From Varroa destructor (Eukaryota > Arthropoda > Arachnida > Mesostigmata > Varroidae): a stretch of DNA of 64,000 nt. The stretch is taken from the NCBI RefSeq assembly GCF_002443255.2, contig NW_019211455.1:16308845-16372844 (forward strand), read 5' to 3'. Shown here one piece after another: positions 27,801-36,877 of the stretch. How positions within the stretch are numbered: position 1 is the first letter of the stretch; every line of letters begins with the position of its first letter. The notes beneath the pieces were generated by a model. That model was not told the origin of the DNA. It saw only the letters and a program-made list of their open reading frames with translations, and did no database searches. Both the position numbers and the translations under genes were made by a program.

Positions 27801-30800
27801 TACTTGCATAATGCCCAGATGCATAGGCTTTAGGAGAAAGTATGGCAGTTCATTAAATAAGGACGTTTTTTTGACAGTACAGATATTCTTGCATTCGCCC
27901 TTTGCTGCGCAGAATGTACGCCTTCCTCCGCCCGTGCCAAGAAAAACCAGTCGGTTGATTGTTTGAAACGTTTCGTTTTTTATTACGAATTACATACAGG
28001 TTAGCGGTTAGAGTTATCATACAGGCACGTATTCACATATACACGTAGAGCTCGATCCCTAATTTGATCCACAAGCTTGTGGAAGAAGACGCCAACAGAA
28101 CGCGTTATTGATGATCAACGGTCAATAACTGTGGAGTATATACGCTTAACAGCGTAAAACAACGAATAGCCGGGCTCATTAATGCATGATTCGGATCTTG
28201 GCACATACTTTAGGACACAGATAAGGAAACAACCTATGGCTGCAGTGAAAATTGAGAAGGTCCTGATACATTCGTTTGACAACGATTCTAGTTTCGGCCA
28301 GTTTCTAGATTGAGGATCTTGAAAATGGCACGATCAGCATGCCAGCCAACCAACTAATATTTTTGGCTAGTAGTAGCACCGTCGCGTCGGACGAAAAAAA
28401 CGATGTTCATCGATTCGAGCCTCGATATATTTACATGCTCACATATGATACGTTTGCGTTAGATTACAAAGATCCGTTGCTCTAACAAGCGTTTCGTTAG
28501 CGTGTAAGGTTTTTTTTCTAAAAGATTGAACACATATTGCTCAGGGTGCTGACTATTCGGGCGCCATCAAGATAGTCACATTTTGCCCGTTCTTCAATGG
28601 CATCGGGGCTTAACGTGGGTGTCGGGAAAAAAATCAATTGGTATTCGAGTGCGGATTTCGTCCAGGGCACATACTGTTCGTACCGCCACACAGAGGGTGA
28701 TCACGCAAAACGTTGTCCACGTTCCCTGGCTCTACTACCTGCTTTCCTTCCTAACCTGTCAGAACCGATTCGCAGTGAATGCCAAAGACACTTCGACGGA
28801 CCGGGAAACGGGGGGCGGAGAGTAGTCAAGCCTTATGTGGTCACGGGCCGGTTCACTACGAAGCCAGAGCTCGCCACATCAGGCCCAATTCGGTCCTCCC
28901 CATTGCGGCACCGCGCGTTCAGCCATTGTTCCTTTCCGATCCACGGTAGCGTATATGGCCGCTAGCGTTGGCATGAATGTTCTTTGACAATGGTAAAACG
29001 ATGGGGCTTTTTCGTTGCACTGCCATGAAAGGTAGGATGCCGCTGTTTTGTTTTGTGTAATCCTGTTTGCCCACTTGTCGAATAGGACCACAAAAGGGAG
29101 ATAATGGTAACGGGTGCGGGTACATGCCACTTGAGTGGCGAAGGGCGACGGAACGAGAGACCACGCGGTGAGGTCCCCAGGTGCGTAACGACACTTTGAC
29201 TCGGATGGATCGCTTGCCTAACGATAACGTGACCTGCTTACGACTGTGCTTGCAACCATGAAGGCGCAAGGATTGCAACTTAACTGTCGTCTGCGACATT
29301 GTAACATAAATAGGAAGGATGTGAGAATCTGTCCTGGGTTGTTCCGCGACTTAATTCGCTAATAATTTTATATACTGATGTGCAGTGTGCTTTTGTGAAT
29401 TGTGCACGTTTTATTCAGAAGTGATCATCTTAATAATACAATTATTTTAAATGGTGATTGTACTTTTCGGTGCCAGCAACTCGAACACAAGAGTAGTTTC
29501 GACACATCTTACCAGATAACAAACAAAAAAAAATAACTAGAGCATAGGTTTATATATCATTGAGACGCTAAACAGTGCCTACGTAAAATGTTCGTACACT
29601 TTACGTGAACAGCTTTTACGTGCTGGTTCTTAACATCCCATAGGAACAAAGTTTCCATATGATGCCAGGCCGCCGATTGTCCAATTCACAGTCAACCGTT
29701 TTACGTATAGCCATTGTATAACTGAAAATTAGACCAAAGATAACCGCTTATCTTACCAACAATGCCCCGCGACGTTCGCCGCTACATAGTACACAGCTAC
29801 GGGGGCGTTGTTAGCTAGATGGAGATACAAGCGCTGCTGTTGGCGGCTTGAGAATTAGCGCACAGAAATCGGAGATCTTACCGAAGCTGCAATCGCATGT
29901 ATACTTAGGACCGACCTCATGGGGCAAGAGCACGAGAGACCTTTGAGAGAGAACTGCTTTGTTCTTCACCATTTACTCGTGTAGGGTATTATGTTATACG
30001 CTTGCCGTTTCTCAATATTTTTCCAGATTGCTCAGTACTCGTACAAGACTTTAATAAATGATCGAGGTATTGCTACACAAGGACGGCTAGTCGATTTGTC
30101 CTTATCGAATCGATAGTTCGACTTCTATGGAACCAAAACAAATCCTCGATGAATTATGACAAGACGAAGATGGCGAATAAGCAAAAACACCCAGAGTTAT
30201 GCTACATTCAGACACTGTCAAGTTTAAAAGGAAAAGCTAACTTCTATTTTCAAAATCAACCGAATAGCTAGTAGGATCCTGAGGCATGCACTTCCTCTTT
30301 TACAAGGCCATTATTAACAAGTTAGGTTACCGACTCATAATTTCATGAATAGATCAAGCTACAATTAGTGAAGTAATTACCAAAAAAATTAGCTTTGTTG
30401 CATCGCTAGCAGTTGATATGGTTTAATGTTTCTTCTCGGCTCCATTAGCTCATACGAAGTTCCGTGGCCATCTGTGAGTCAGTCTGCTTTCTTACCTCCC
30501 AGCTTTGGTGACAATCATTTCGGTCCCGAGTTGATGGAACTCATCCCATAGAGGCTTCTGCTCGAGACAGCAGTGTACTGTTGAGAGGCGAGGATGCAGC
30601 GGCTTTTCGCGGATGCCCTCAGAGCTGCCCGTTGCGAAAACTTCTTCACTGCCTACTGATTCAGCTGATGCCAACAAGCGTTCGTGCAGAGGTGCTGGGG
30701 TACACGATGGTTCTGAGGGTAAAACGGGCAGCCGAGGGCACGATTGCGTTTCTGACGGTTTACATATGGCCGCTGCCATCGAAGACTCTGTTAATCCAGG

Positions 30801-32323
30801 GCATAAGACAGTTATTTCTTAACCAAGAATAAAATGATTCTTAGATTTTTATTCTACCCGCATCAGACAACAGGACATGAATCGAGAGAAGCCGCGAGAA
30901 ATGATGTTGTAAGTTGTCTGGGTAACCATAAGTAGAACGCTTGAAATCCAAGTTACGAGACCTTTTAAGGCGTACTTATGGATTGCAAAGGGACAAACGC
31001 TAGCGAAGTAAAAGACGCCCGCGAGGAGCTGGCAAGAGGAAAACTGAATATGATGATCGACTAAACGTGCGATTTCCGTTGAATTTCAGGGAAACAGAGT
31101 ACATAGTATTTTTTTTTGTTATACGACAGGTTCGCCAGTTCCAACTACACTATTCGAGACAGCCTAAAGCCAACTTGCCTTTTATAAAAACTGTTACATT
31201 AAGTGTTATTACATGAATACTCCAAGGACGACATGGGCCAAAGCAAAGGGGAACGTTATTTATTGTTGATATTCCAAAGAAGTTAAGTGAACTAACCCGT
31301 CTTGAGGTGAAACTTAACCATGTAAACATATAGTTCGGTGTATATATATAATCATGGTTCTGATCAACCATCGATGATTACCTATAACAAAACCGTGGAT
31401 AACTGCTATGGCCTCACTGCGGTCGAGCTCTCTTTGAATAACGATACGCACAATGCTACAATCTCCCCTCACTTCTCAAATATGAGTCACTTTCTGAATG
31501 TGCTGTCATTTAGGCGGACCTTACACTAGTTTAATAGAAAATGGTTATATATATTTAGATAATTTTCAAAGTTTCTTAGGACATTGGTAGCTAAAAATGG
31601 TGCTTGCTTAAACTAAAATAACTTTAATTAACGAAAGGTGATCTTAATTTTCTACACTCTGCGCGTTCTAATGTCGCTATATTACTACGTTGTACCTTAC
31701 AAGAGTTACACCTCCCACATTGTAGCTCGCTAGGCTATTTAACATCCCGTTCCTGAAAGATCTTGTTAGAATAACTCAAAATCTTACAGAAGAAACTAGA
31801 ACGAGGCAAATCGTTTCGATATTCTTGGATACGCCAAGTTTATAGAGTATTGTGCGGTGCTTCAGACCAACTTTGCTTTATTACCTTCTTAACCCATCGG
31901 TAGTGAAAATTGCATTGTTTTGTTGCAAAATCGTTTTTGCAGGCCGGAGCAGAAATTTTTTTCTTTTGAGAATCAGGACCGTACCCGCACCCAATGAAAG
32001 GTTTAATACGTTACTAGAAATTAGAATTTTCCCTAATTTTTGCCTTTTTCCTTCCTCAGTACTAATAGCCCTTGCTTCAACTAAGTCGTTTAATTACCTG
32101 TATGCATAGCAGGAAAATGTGGATGATATTGCTGTTGTAGTCTATAGTAATCCTGATAGTCCTGATTAAGGGCACTACATTCATCCGTTGACCCCGACTG
32201 GTTCTGGTCAGAACCGGACGCCGGCTGTCCTGGCTCATCGCCAAGGCAGCGGAAGGCCATCAGTGATGCAATTGAGAACACATTCCCTGCTGAAGCGGTC
32301 GAAGGTATGGTTATATGATCCAT
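3560..32323 (-). CDS. org-1: T-box transcription factor, Tbx1/10 (org-1) class; six-exon spliced CDS
   Basis: The coding exons are 32098-32323, 30496-30787, 21251-21367, 16944-17100, 10568-10750 and 3560-3880. Together they give 1296 bases, or 431 residues plus stop. The T-box (about residues 155-344) shows [89 protein letters not shown] and [22 protein letters not shown] and SPAKGAQW point to Tbx1/10 rather than Tbx20, Tbx2/3 or Brachyury. Family knowledge: these are sequence-specific nuclear DNA-binding regulators of mesoderm and muscle identity in flies (org-1) and of pharyngeal and cardiac development in vertebrates (TBX1). All introns are GT-AG and phases match at each junction. Residue 20 onward carries an eh1-like FSIASLM. 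The C-terminal tail is short (about 87 residues), so another 3' exon or isoform is possible. The start at 32323 is the first ATG after an in-frame stop, but its context is only moderate (G at +4, C at -3). Confidence 0.88.
6564..6594. repeat. Inverted repeat, 10-bp arms, 11-base loop
   Basis: The arms GGCCCATTTT and AAAATGGGCC are perfectly complementary around an 11-base spacer. This is a short hairpin within intron 5. No function is evident. Confidence 0.7.
9260..9277. repeat. Perfect 18-bp palindrome
   Basis: TGCATCCATATGGATGCA reads identically on both strands. A related GATGATGCA follows within 25 bases. It could be a dimeric factor site in intron 5 or chance. Confidence 0.7.
10568..10750 (-). 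CDS. org-1: org-1 coding exon 5 (T-box, [13 protein letters not shown] block)
   Basis: The acceptor is ctgatatttcag, followed in phase 0 by [18 protein letters not shown]. After this comes an Asp/Gly-rich loop of about 24 residues, then [20 protein letters not shown]. It ends at AGG/gtcagt. The loop is longer than I recall for vertebrate TBX1 (about 15 residues). The exon has 61 whole codons. Confidence 0.94.
12237..12270. repeat. 17-bp tandem duplication (two copies)
   Basis: The unit AGTTCTTAAACACCCCT is followed at once by AGTTCTTAAACACACCT, with a single mismatch. It looks like a recent slippage duplication. Confidence 0.8.
15445..15458. repeat. 14-bp palindrome
   Basis: TCCATGGCCATGGA is a perfect palindrome, preceded by an A run at 15430-15441. 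It may be chance. Confidence 0.6.
15699..15720. repeat. Hairpin, 10-bp stem with 2-base loop
   Basis: AAAGCTGGCT, spacer TC, then AGCCAGCTTT. The inverted repeat is perfect and nearly spacerless. No function is evident. Confidence 0.65.
16040..16800. other. GC- and CpG-rich island inside org-1 intron 4
   Basis: This block is visibly richer in GC and CpG than the surrounding AT-rich intron, and it lies just downstream (in transcription order) of exon 4. A 143-codon open frame on the minus strand (16011-16442) starts with TTG, not ATG, and has no recognisable domain. An enhancer, an internal promoter or unrecognised coding sequence are all possible. Confidence 0.35.
16944..17100 (-). CDS. org-1: org-1 coding exon 4 (T-box, [11 protein letters not shown] block)
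   Basis: The acceptor is cattttgcag. The first base completes an Asn codon, so the junction reads [13 protein letters not shown], where the family usually has Ser before SSW. The exon continues [31 protein letters not shown] and H, and ends exactly at NGH with a consensus donor gtaagt, phase 0. It is 157 bases long. Confidence 0.94.
17101..21250 (-). other. org-1: org-1 intron 3 (4.2 kb)
   Basis: GT-AG intron, gtcagt to ttgcag. It holds a TA microsatellite at 17501-17528 and otherwise ordinary AT-rich sequence. A plus-strand open frame at 20798-21040 starts with a non-ATG codon and shows no known motif. Confidence 0.75.
17501..17528. repeat. TA-dinucleotide microsatellite
   Basis: About thirteen uninterrupted TA units lie in intron 3. 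Confidence 0.9.
21251..21367 (-). CDS. org-1: org-1 coding exon 3 (T-box, core strands)
   Basis: The exon follows a polypyrimidine acceptor (catttcag). It encodes the completed Arg, then [20 protein letters not shown] and [18 protein letters not shown]. These are the GRRMFP and DDKRYRYAF hallmarks of the T-box. The donor is AA/gtcagt in phase 2. It is 117 bases long and lacks a start or stop codon, so it is easily missed by ORF scans. Confidence 0.92.
22453..22749 (+). CDS. Candidate small hypothetical protein nested in org-1 intron 2
   Basis: The open frame begins at 22345. Its first ATG with a reasonable context (AAAAATGT) is at 22453, giving 98 residues plus stop. The product starts [20 protein letters not shown], continues with a Ser/Asn-rich run and ends [14 protein letters not shown] strong donor (ACG/gtaagt) at 22303 and an acceptor (cattgacag) at 22418 would frame a 115-base intron just upstream, which is the only structural support. 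No domain is recognised. A chance ORF is quite possible. Confidence 0.2.
   Translation: MSLKEKARRLTEMSEQPISFNAQNNSGSSSSSHNDLNKSDLKLGVNKALDNESAGRSRSSRMATTTGHAIVVSPIDQTITCTRNDFAKFYTTTNTHSC
26585..26608. repeat. Hairpin, 10-bp stem with 4-base loop
   Basis: GACCTTATGC, loop AGAT, GCATAAGGTC. The perfect stem resembles a small structured element, but it is far shorter than a microRNA precursor. Confidence 0.65.
26768..26796. repeat. CAG/CAA trinucleotide repeat
   Basis: Interspersed CAG and CAA triplets. They would read as a Gln tract if translated, but no supporting open frame was found. Confidence 0.75.
30496..30787 (-). CDS. org-1: org-1 coding exon 2 (linker and start of T-box)
   Basis: The acceptor is ttaacag/AG. 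The two leading bases complete a Glu codon begun in exon 1. The exon encodes a Ser/Pro/Glu-rich linker and then the first T-box block, [20 protein letters not shown]. It ends at AG/gtaaga in phase 2, inside the Arg codon of AGR, which is a common T-box intron position. It is 292 bases long. Confidence 0.9.
30788..32097 (-). other. org-1: org-1 intron 1 (1.3 kb)
   Basis: GT-AG intron, gtaatt to aacag, phase 1. AT-rich, no further features seen. Confidence 0.7.
32098..32323 (-). CDS. org-1: org-1 coding exon 1 (start, eh1-like motif)
   Basis: This exon encodes residues 1-75, beginning [15 protein letters not shown], then the eh1-like FSIASLM, then an acidic and Gln/Tyr-rich stretch ([16 protein letters not shown]). 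It ends at a strong donor, CAG/gtaatt, in phase 1. An in-frame TAG lies at 32363-32365. Either the ATG at 32321-32323 starts translation and the upstream bases are 5' UTR, or the exon begins at an acceptor AG just before 32362 and a further coding exon lies upstream. Membership in this gene rests on strand, spacing and exact phase match to exon 2. Confidence 0.7.
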
Positions 32324-33409
32324 TGGGTCGTCGGCAGGATTGGCCGCTACTAACAAATTCAGCTATTAGCTATAATCACTAAGCTTCGACTACAGCCAGC
32401 GAAGTTCTTTTGACTTCGTTTTTCCAATCGAAATTTTCTCGACTGGCAAACGGTCCTTGGGTTTGTCGCACCGAGCACTCACTGGTTTTTCGTTAATCCA
32501 CGAATTAGCGGATTCATAAACTTCTAGCGAAAATTTCATCGGCGCACAACTTCACGTACATATCACGTACACGAACACGTCAACTCAGGTAACCAGAACA
32601 TCGATATCTAGGTTCTGTCAGACTTCCACAAGCGTAATAATAACTTGAGATAATAATTGGAGAACTTTGTTTATGAGCCGTATACACAGCTTCAGTGTCT
32701 AATAATTTTGTTACTGTAATGTTTCAGCGTACCTCTAATTAGCATGTGTACAGTATAGCTATGTTTCCGGGGAATCAGCAGGCGAGTATCTGTGTTGTCG
32801 CGGGTTGGCCGGCTAAATGACAGAGAGAAAATTCAGGTCGCGCCTGGGAAGATCTTCCAAGATGTCCTGTCACGGCTTTACTCTGGAAGACAGAAGCTGC
32901 TTGGCGAGAGATGGGAGGTGCCTGGGGCCTGCTGGAAGGCGGTGCCTGAACAGAACACACCCACGCAGTGTACGGAAGCACGAGCCTAGTGACTGCTACT
33001 GCAGAGGCCATTCTTCGGGCCGCCAAAGCCTGAGTTGCTGAATATGATGTTATTGTAGCCAAATCTCGAACTCAAGACGCGTTTGGCACACTGCTCACCC
33101 AGCAGACATTACGCCGTGTCTACTTCCCACCGGAAACCCACTGTGTTAGGACTGACGTGTCTACCGCCACCTACAGACCAGTTCTTAAATACAGGAACCG
33201 AGAGGCTATTGAGACGCTGAGTGACATACTTGTTGATGCCTTTATGCCGTGGTGGACTTGGTGGAGGGAAGAACAAAACATATGCAGCCAATGACGCTTC
33301 GATACGTCTAAGATTATCCGCTATACGAGTTCCTCGCGCACTCTGTTGGCTGAACGAATACACTTAGATTCGTAACGACGGTTTCAAAGATGGCTAGTAG
33401 TGGCATTGC

Positions 33410-33715
33410 ATGAGAGATCCTGGGCAAGGCCGTAGGCAGTGCGAAACAGAAAGCTATGGTGAACAAAAGCAGATTGCAGAAGCAACGACTGTGTATTTAG
33501 CACGGCGAAACCGGGACTCGCCAGTCAACATGACTCGGGCAACAACAAAGCTGGACATACCACCGCGCACCGTTTTACTTTGGGCGGGTGAACTTGAGCT
33601 GCTTGTTCGTAAGCTTAAAGATAGAGAGACTATAACTCATAAGGTTCGAGTCGGTGCTGAAAGATATAAAATGTTGCAGACTTCAACAGATTTTCTAACA
33701 TCGAACATCAATTAG
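33410..33715 (+). CDS. Unrecognised 101-residue ORF, low support
   Basis: An ATG-initiated frame runs divergently from the T-box gene, about 1.1 kb from its start. The product is basic and helix-prone, with LDIPPRTVLLWAGELELL followed by a Lys/Arg-rich stretch. That loosely resembles a helix-turn-helix of transposase type, but no family can be named. It may be a decayed mobile-element fragment or chance. Confidence 0.15.
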   Translation: MRDPGQGRRQCETESYGEQKQIAEATTVYLARRNRDSPVNMTRATTKLDIPPRTVLLWAGELELLVRKLKDRETITHKVRVGAERYKMLQTSTDFLTSNIN

Positions 33716-36700
33716 CTGTTAACGTCTTGAGCTTGTTCTCAAACTACGAGAACCGTGTCGCTTCGCCTTTCTATCGATTAGCGATATTTATATGCTTGTT
33801 ATGACGGTACTTGCGAAAGGGCGTACGGATGACCGTCAATGCGGCTTATAGCATTTATGTCATATAGTAAACGTTTTAGATATGGGAGAAAAATTAGAGG
33901 CCACTTATTATGTTATATTTGCCGGGCGAAGTAGCGGCGCCAGATACCGAACGACACTCTCCAAATCGTACGTTATATTGTGCAAGCTCGACGGTATAAG
34001 TCATTCAGTGATTTATAAACCCAGCGAATTTCGTGAGTAGCTCTTCTTTATTTGATTTTTCAATCTAACAAAGATGACTTGACCACTATTAGTGCAGGTA
34101 TTAAACGCCTGATAGAAAATTATAGTACAGCGATATATATAATGGTTATATACTTTGATTAGCTGAGAAGTATCTTTTACAGTAAGCGAGTTCATATATG
34201 TTGAAGAAAACCTACTGCTAGGTCGATTGGTTGACTAGGTTCATGTGGCCATGCGGCATCACTGTGCAGCATCTCGCTATGAATCGGCACGCTTAGCATC
34301 TCCATTCGTGAAGATTGCAAGACTGTTATCTCTTTCTATCACTACACCCATAGCGGTGAATGGAAACATAAATAGCCATAAAAGTTTGATGATAACACGC
34401 GTAAACCGCATGAGATGCCAAACATGCAACTCCCTCTCCAGTCGACTTCAGTAGATAGGTAGGTCTGAAAGGAGACAGACACGTGCTCCTTGCACACGTA
34501 ATGTTGCCTCGCACAAGAAGCACCATTCATAAACAGAATCTGACAAGTCAATGAACTCTTATCAAGTTAACCCTTTATCTCGACGTTGGCCTGTGGCAAC
34601 TTCACGCTATTGTAGCATTGTGATAACTATCTGGGGCGACGGCCACTATATAACTAAACCCAATCGTTTGGCATCACAGAATAGTTATGGACGATTAGAA
34701 AAGTTGATGTAATCATTGCGAGAGAAAGGGGAGGAGGGGTGTACTAATCGGACTGATTCAATAGAGGCACGGAGCATCGGAAGTTAGCCCGGGTTTTGAC
34801 ATAGATAGCGATATAATAATGAGCCAGTGCTTTTGGGCTTCGTCGGCGATGTTCATCGTGTTGATTTCAATACTTCTCATTTTTCAATTGAAGCCTAGAA
34901 AAGCAAGATCAAAATGCTTTGTAATAGCACAATGCTTCTATTTATACTTACTACAGTTCTATACGCTTTAACCGATTTTATAGGGAAAAAGGTAATGATA
35001 TATCTGTTTAGAATGCTAGCCGAATAGATATATGTAGGTTAAAAAAAACGATCGCTCACTACTTTATGTGCTGGAATCCTTATATAAGCTTCTTCATCTC
35101 AACAACGAGTTCGAAAGGAAGCGAAACATATTAGGACTGGCTTTTTTGAAGGAAGAAAGTTGACATTCCATATATTCTCTGTCTTTTACCCTTCAGCCGC
35201 AGTACACCTGACACAGCGAACTGCGTAGTTAACTTAGCGTAGTAAGTCAGGTTAGCTTTATTTAATTAAAAGAAAACCATTATTATGTACAAATTTAGAT
35301 TAGGTTATATTTCTTTTGTGGTAAAAAACTGAAACGACTTCTATGTTTAAACGGCATTGCCCTGAGTTAAGCTGGACGAAGCACGGTGAAGAACTTCAGC
35401 GTGCCGTTTGAAATGGGGGCGCCAAAACAATTGGACAATTAACACGGCGTAGTGAAATAGAGTAGAGGATCAGCCAGCCTTCTAATGTATTGGACAGCCC
35501 GTATAGATTAAGATTACCGGTATTTAGGTGGTGCTCCATAGGGACAAACAACCATACCTTATGTATGTAGGATAAAAATAAAAACGTAATGCTTGATTGA
35601 ATTCGGTCCAAGGAGATAGCCAATCAGTGGAGTTTGTACCACTTCGACTAAAACTATCATCAAGATTGACGTACTCCATGTTTTCTCGAAGTAGTGTCCA
35701 AAAGGCTTCAGAGCCAGAAATGCCTATGAGGCACTTCAAGCCGACAGTCGGCTAAGGAAAGAGCTTTTTTTCGCCATTAAGCTTAACCAGCAAGAGCAAT
35801 GTTTACGATACCCGACGTAGCTCTTAGTGGAAACTTGCAGACCCAATGCTGAAAATAGCGTCCTGGAAATAGCTTGCAAACTGGAGATCTGCTAAACATT
35901 TATGCTCGATACATCTAACCTCGGCATGCTTCTTAGTCGGACCGGTATTTGCTGTGCTATACGGTTTGTTAGAATATATTGAATAGTGGTATAGTGATAA
36001 TTGGCTAGGGCCTGAAGGCGACTAGATTGTACCCTTACTTATCGAATTTGATGTGATCTGTTTCTGTTTTGCGATATTCAGACTCAGTCCGCGACCTGTG
36101 TGAGTCCGCTGACTCATTCATAGATTGCTGTCAGCTCACATATCCTGCTACACGTCACGGCACTGCTACGGGAATGATTTATAGCTCATGCTTGGAAACT
36201 TCCACTTTTGTCCTATGTTCCTGCATCTGCTAACGCGCATTATGAAGGTTGGTTCGATTCGAAAACCTCACCAGCGTTATGAATGCAACTAACCACAGTT
36301 GACAACGTCTCTGCTGAGGATTCTTCTTTGAGAAGTTCATCCTATTTAGTCGCTAATGATACGAAATAATTTCGTACATTTCCCTTGACGCCGGTCTAAA
36401 CAGTGACGGCAACATTGTATTGACGGTTCCTATATACGCGGATAGTTATCTCTATATATGGTAAACAGTTACACATGTAGGACGTAGATACGTTATTCGC
36501 AGCGTCAGCTTCGGCTCTATGATACACAATACGCTCTCTTGTAGATGTCCGAACACGGGTTCGTATGCAGTGTATATCTATGCAAACTGATAAGTCCTTC
36601 AATGGAGTGTGATAGTGTCATTAATCCAGACGGCGTTCTACCTGATCCCTAGTTCAGGCTAGTGATGTTAGAGCCATCAATGTTTTGACATAACCGCGTT

Positions 36701-36822
36701 GCGCTTTTACCCGAATCGACGTTTCAGACTTGTCTGCCATAAAGTAACATAGGGTGAATGGCAGACGTACCGCGATACCAGTGGAATACATCTTAGCCGT
36801 ATTCTATCGACACAGGATAGCT

Positions 36823-36877
36823 TAAGGTAGTAGCTTAATACAGAAATATCCTATTTCTGTATTAAGCTACTACCTTA
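36823..36877. repeat. Perfect inverted repeat, 26-bp arms, 3-base spacer
   Basis: The left arm (36823-36848) begins TAAGGTAGTAGC. The right arm (36852-36877) is its exact reverse complement, around the spacer TCC. The match stops sharply at both ends. Such a tight perfect palindrome could be a recent fold-back duplication, a mobile-element footprint, an assembly or sequencing fold-back, or a source of short double-stranded RNA. The loop is too small for a standard microRNA precursor. Confidence 0.9.

Larger units (their letters stand above)
21368..30495 (-). other. org-1: org-1 intron 2 (9.1 kb, largest)
   Basis: GT-AG intron, gtaaga to tttcag, splitting the first two T-box blocks. It contains a possible nested small gene at 22419-22749 (plus strand), a 10-bp hairpin at 26585-26608, a CAG/CAA repeat at 26768-26796 and a cluster of TTTACGT motifs at 29581-29706. 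Long first or second introns of developmental regulators often carry enhancers, but none can be shown here. Confidence 0.75.

Noticed and set aside
28597..29299. Overlapping ORFs of 80-126 codons on both strands
   Set aside because: Both strands are open over the same bases, with no motif. This fits stop-poor GC-rich sequence better than genes.
3560..32323. Assignment of the T-box gene to Tbx20 (midline/H15), suggested by the N-terminal FSIASLM
   Set aside because: The T-box core ([41 protein letters not shown]) matches the Tbx1/10 class better than Tbx20. The eh1-like motif alone does not decide the class.
36823..36877. Reading the 26-bp palindrome as a microRNA precursor
   Set aside because: A three-base loop and perfect short stem do not fit Drosha/Dicer precursor geometry.
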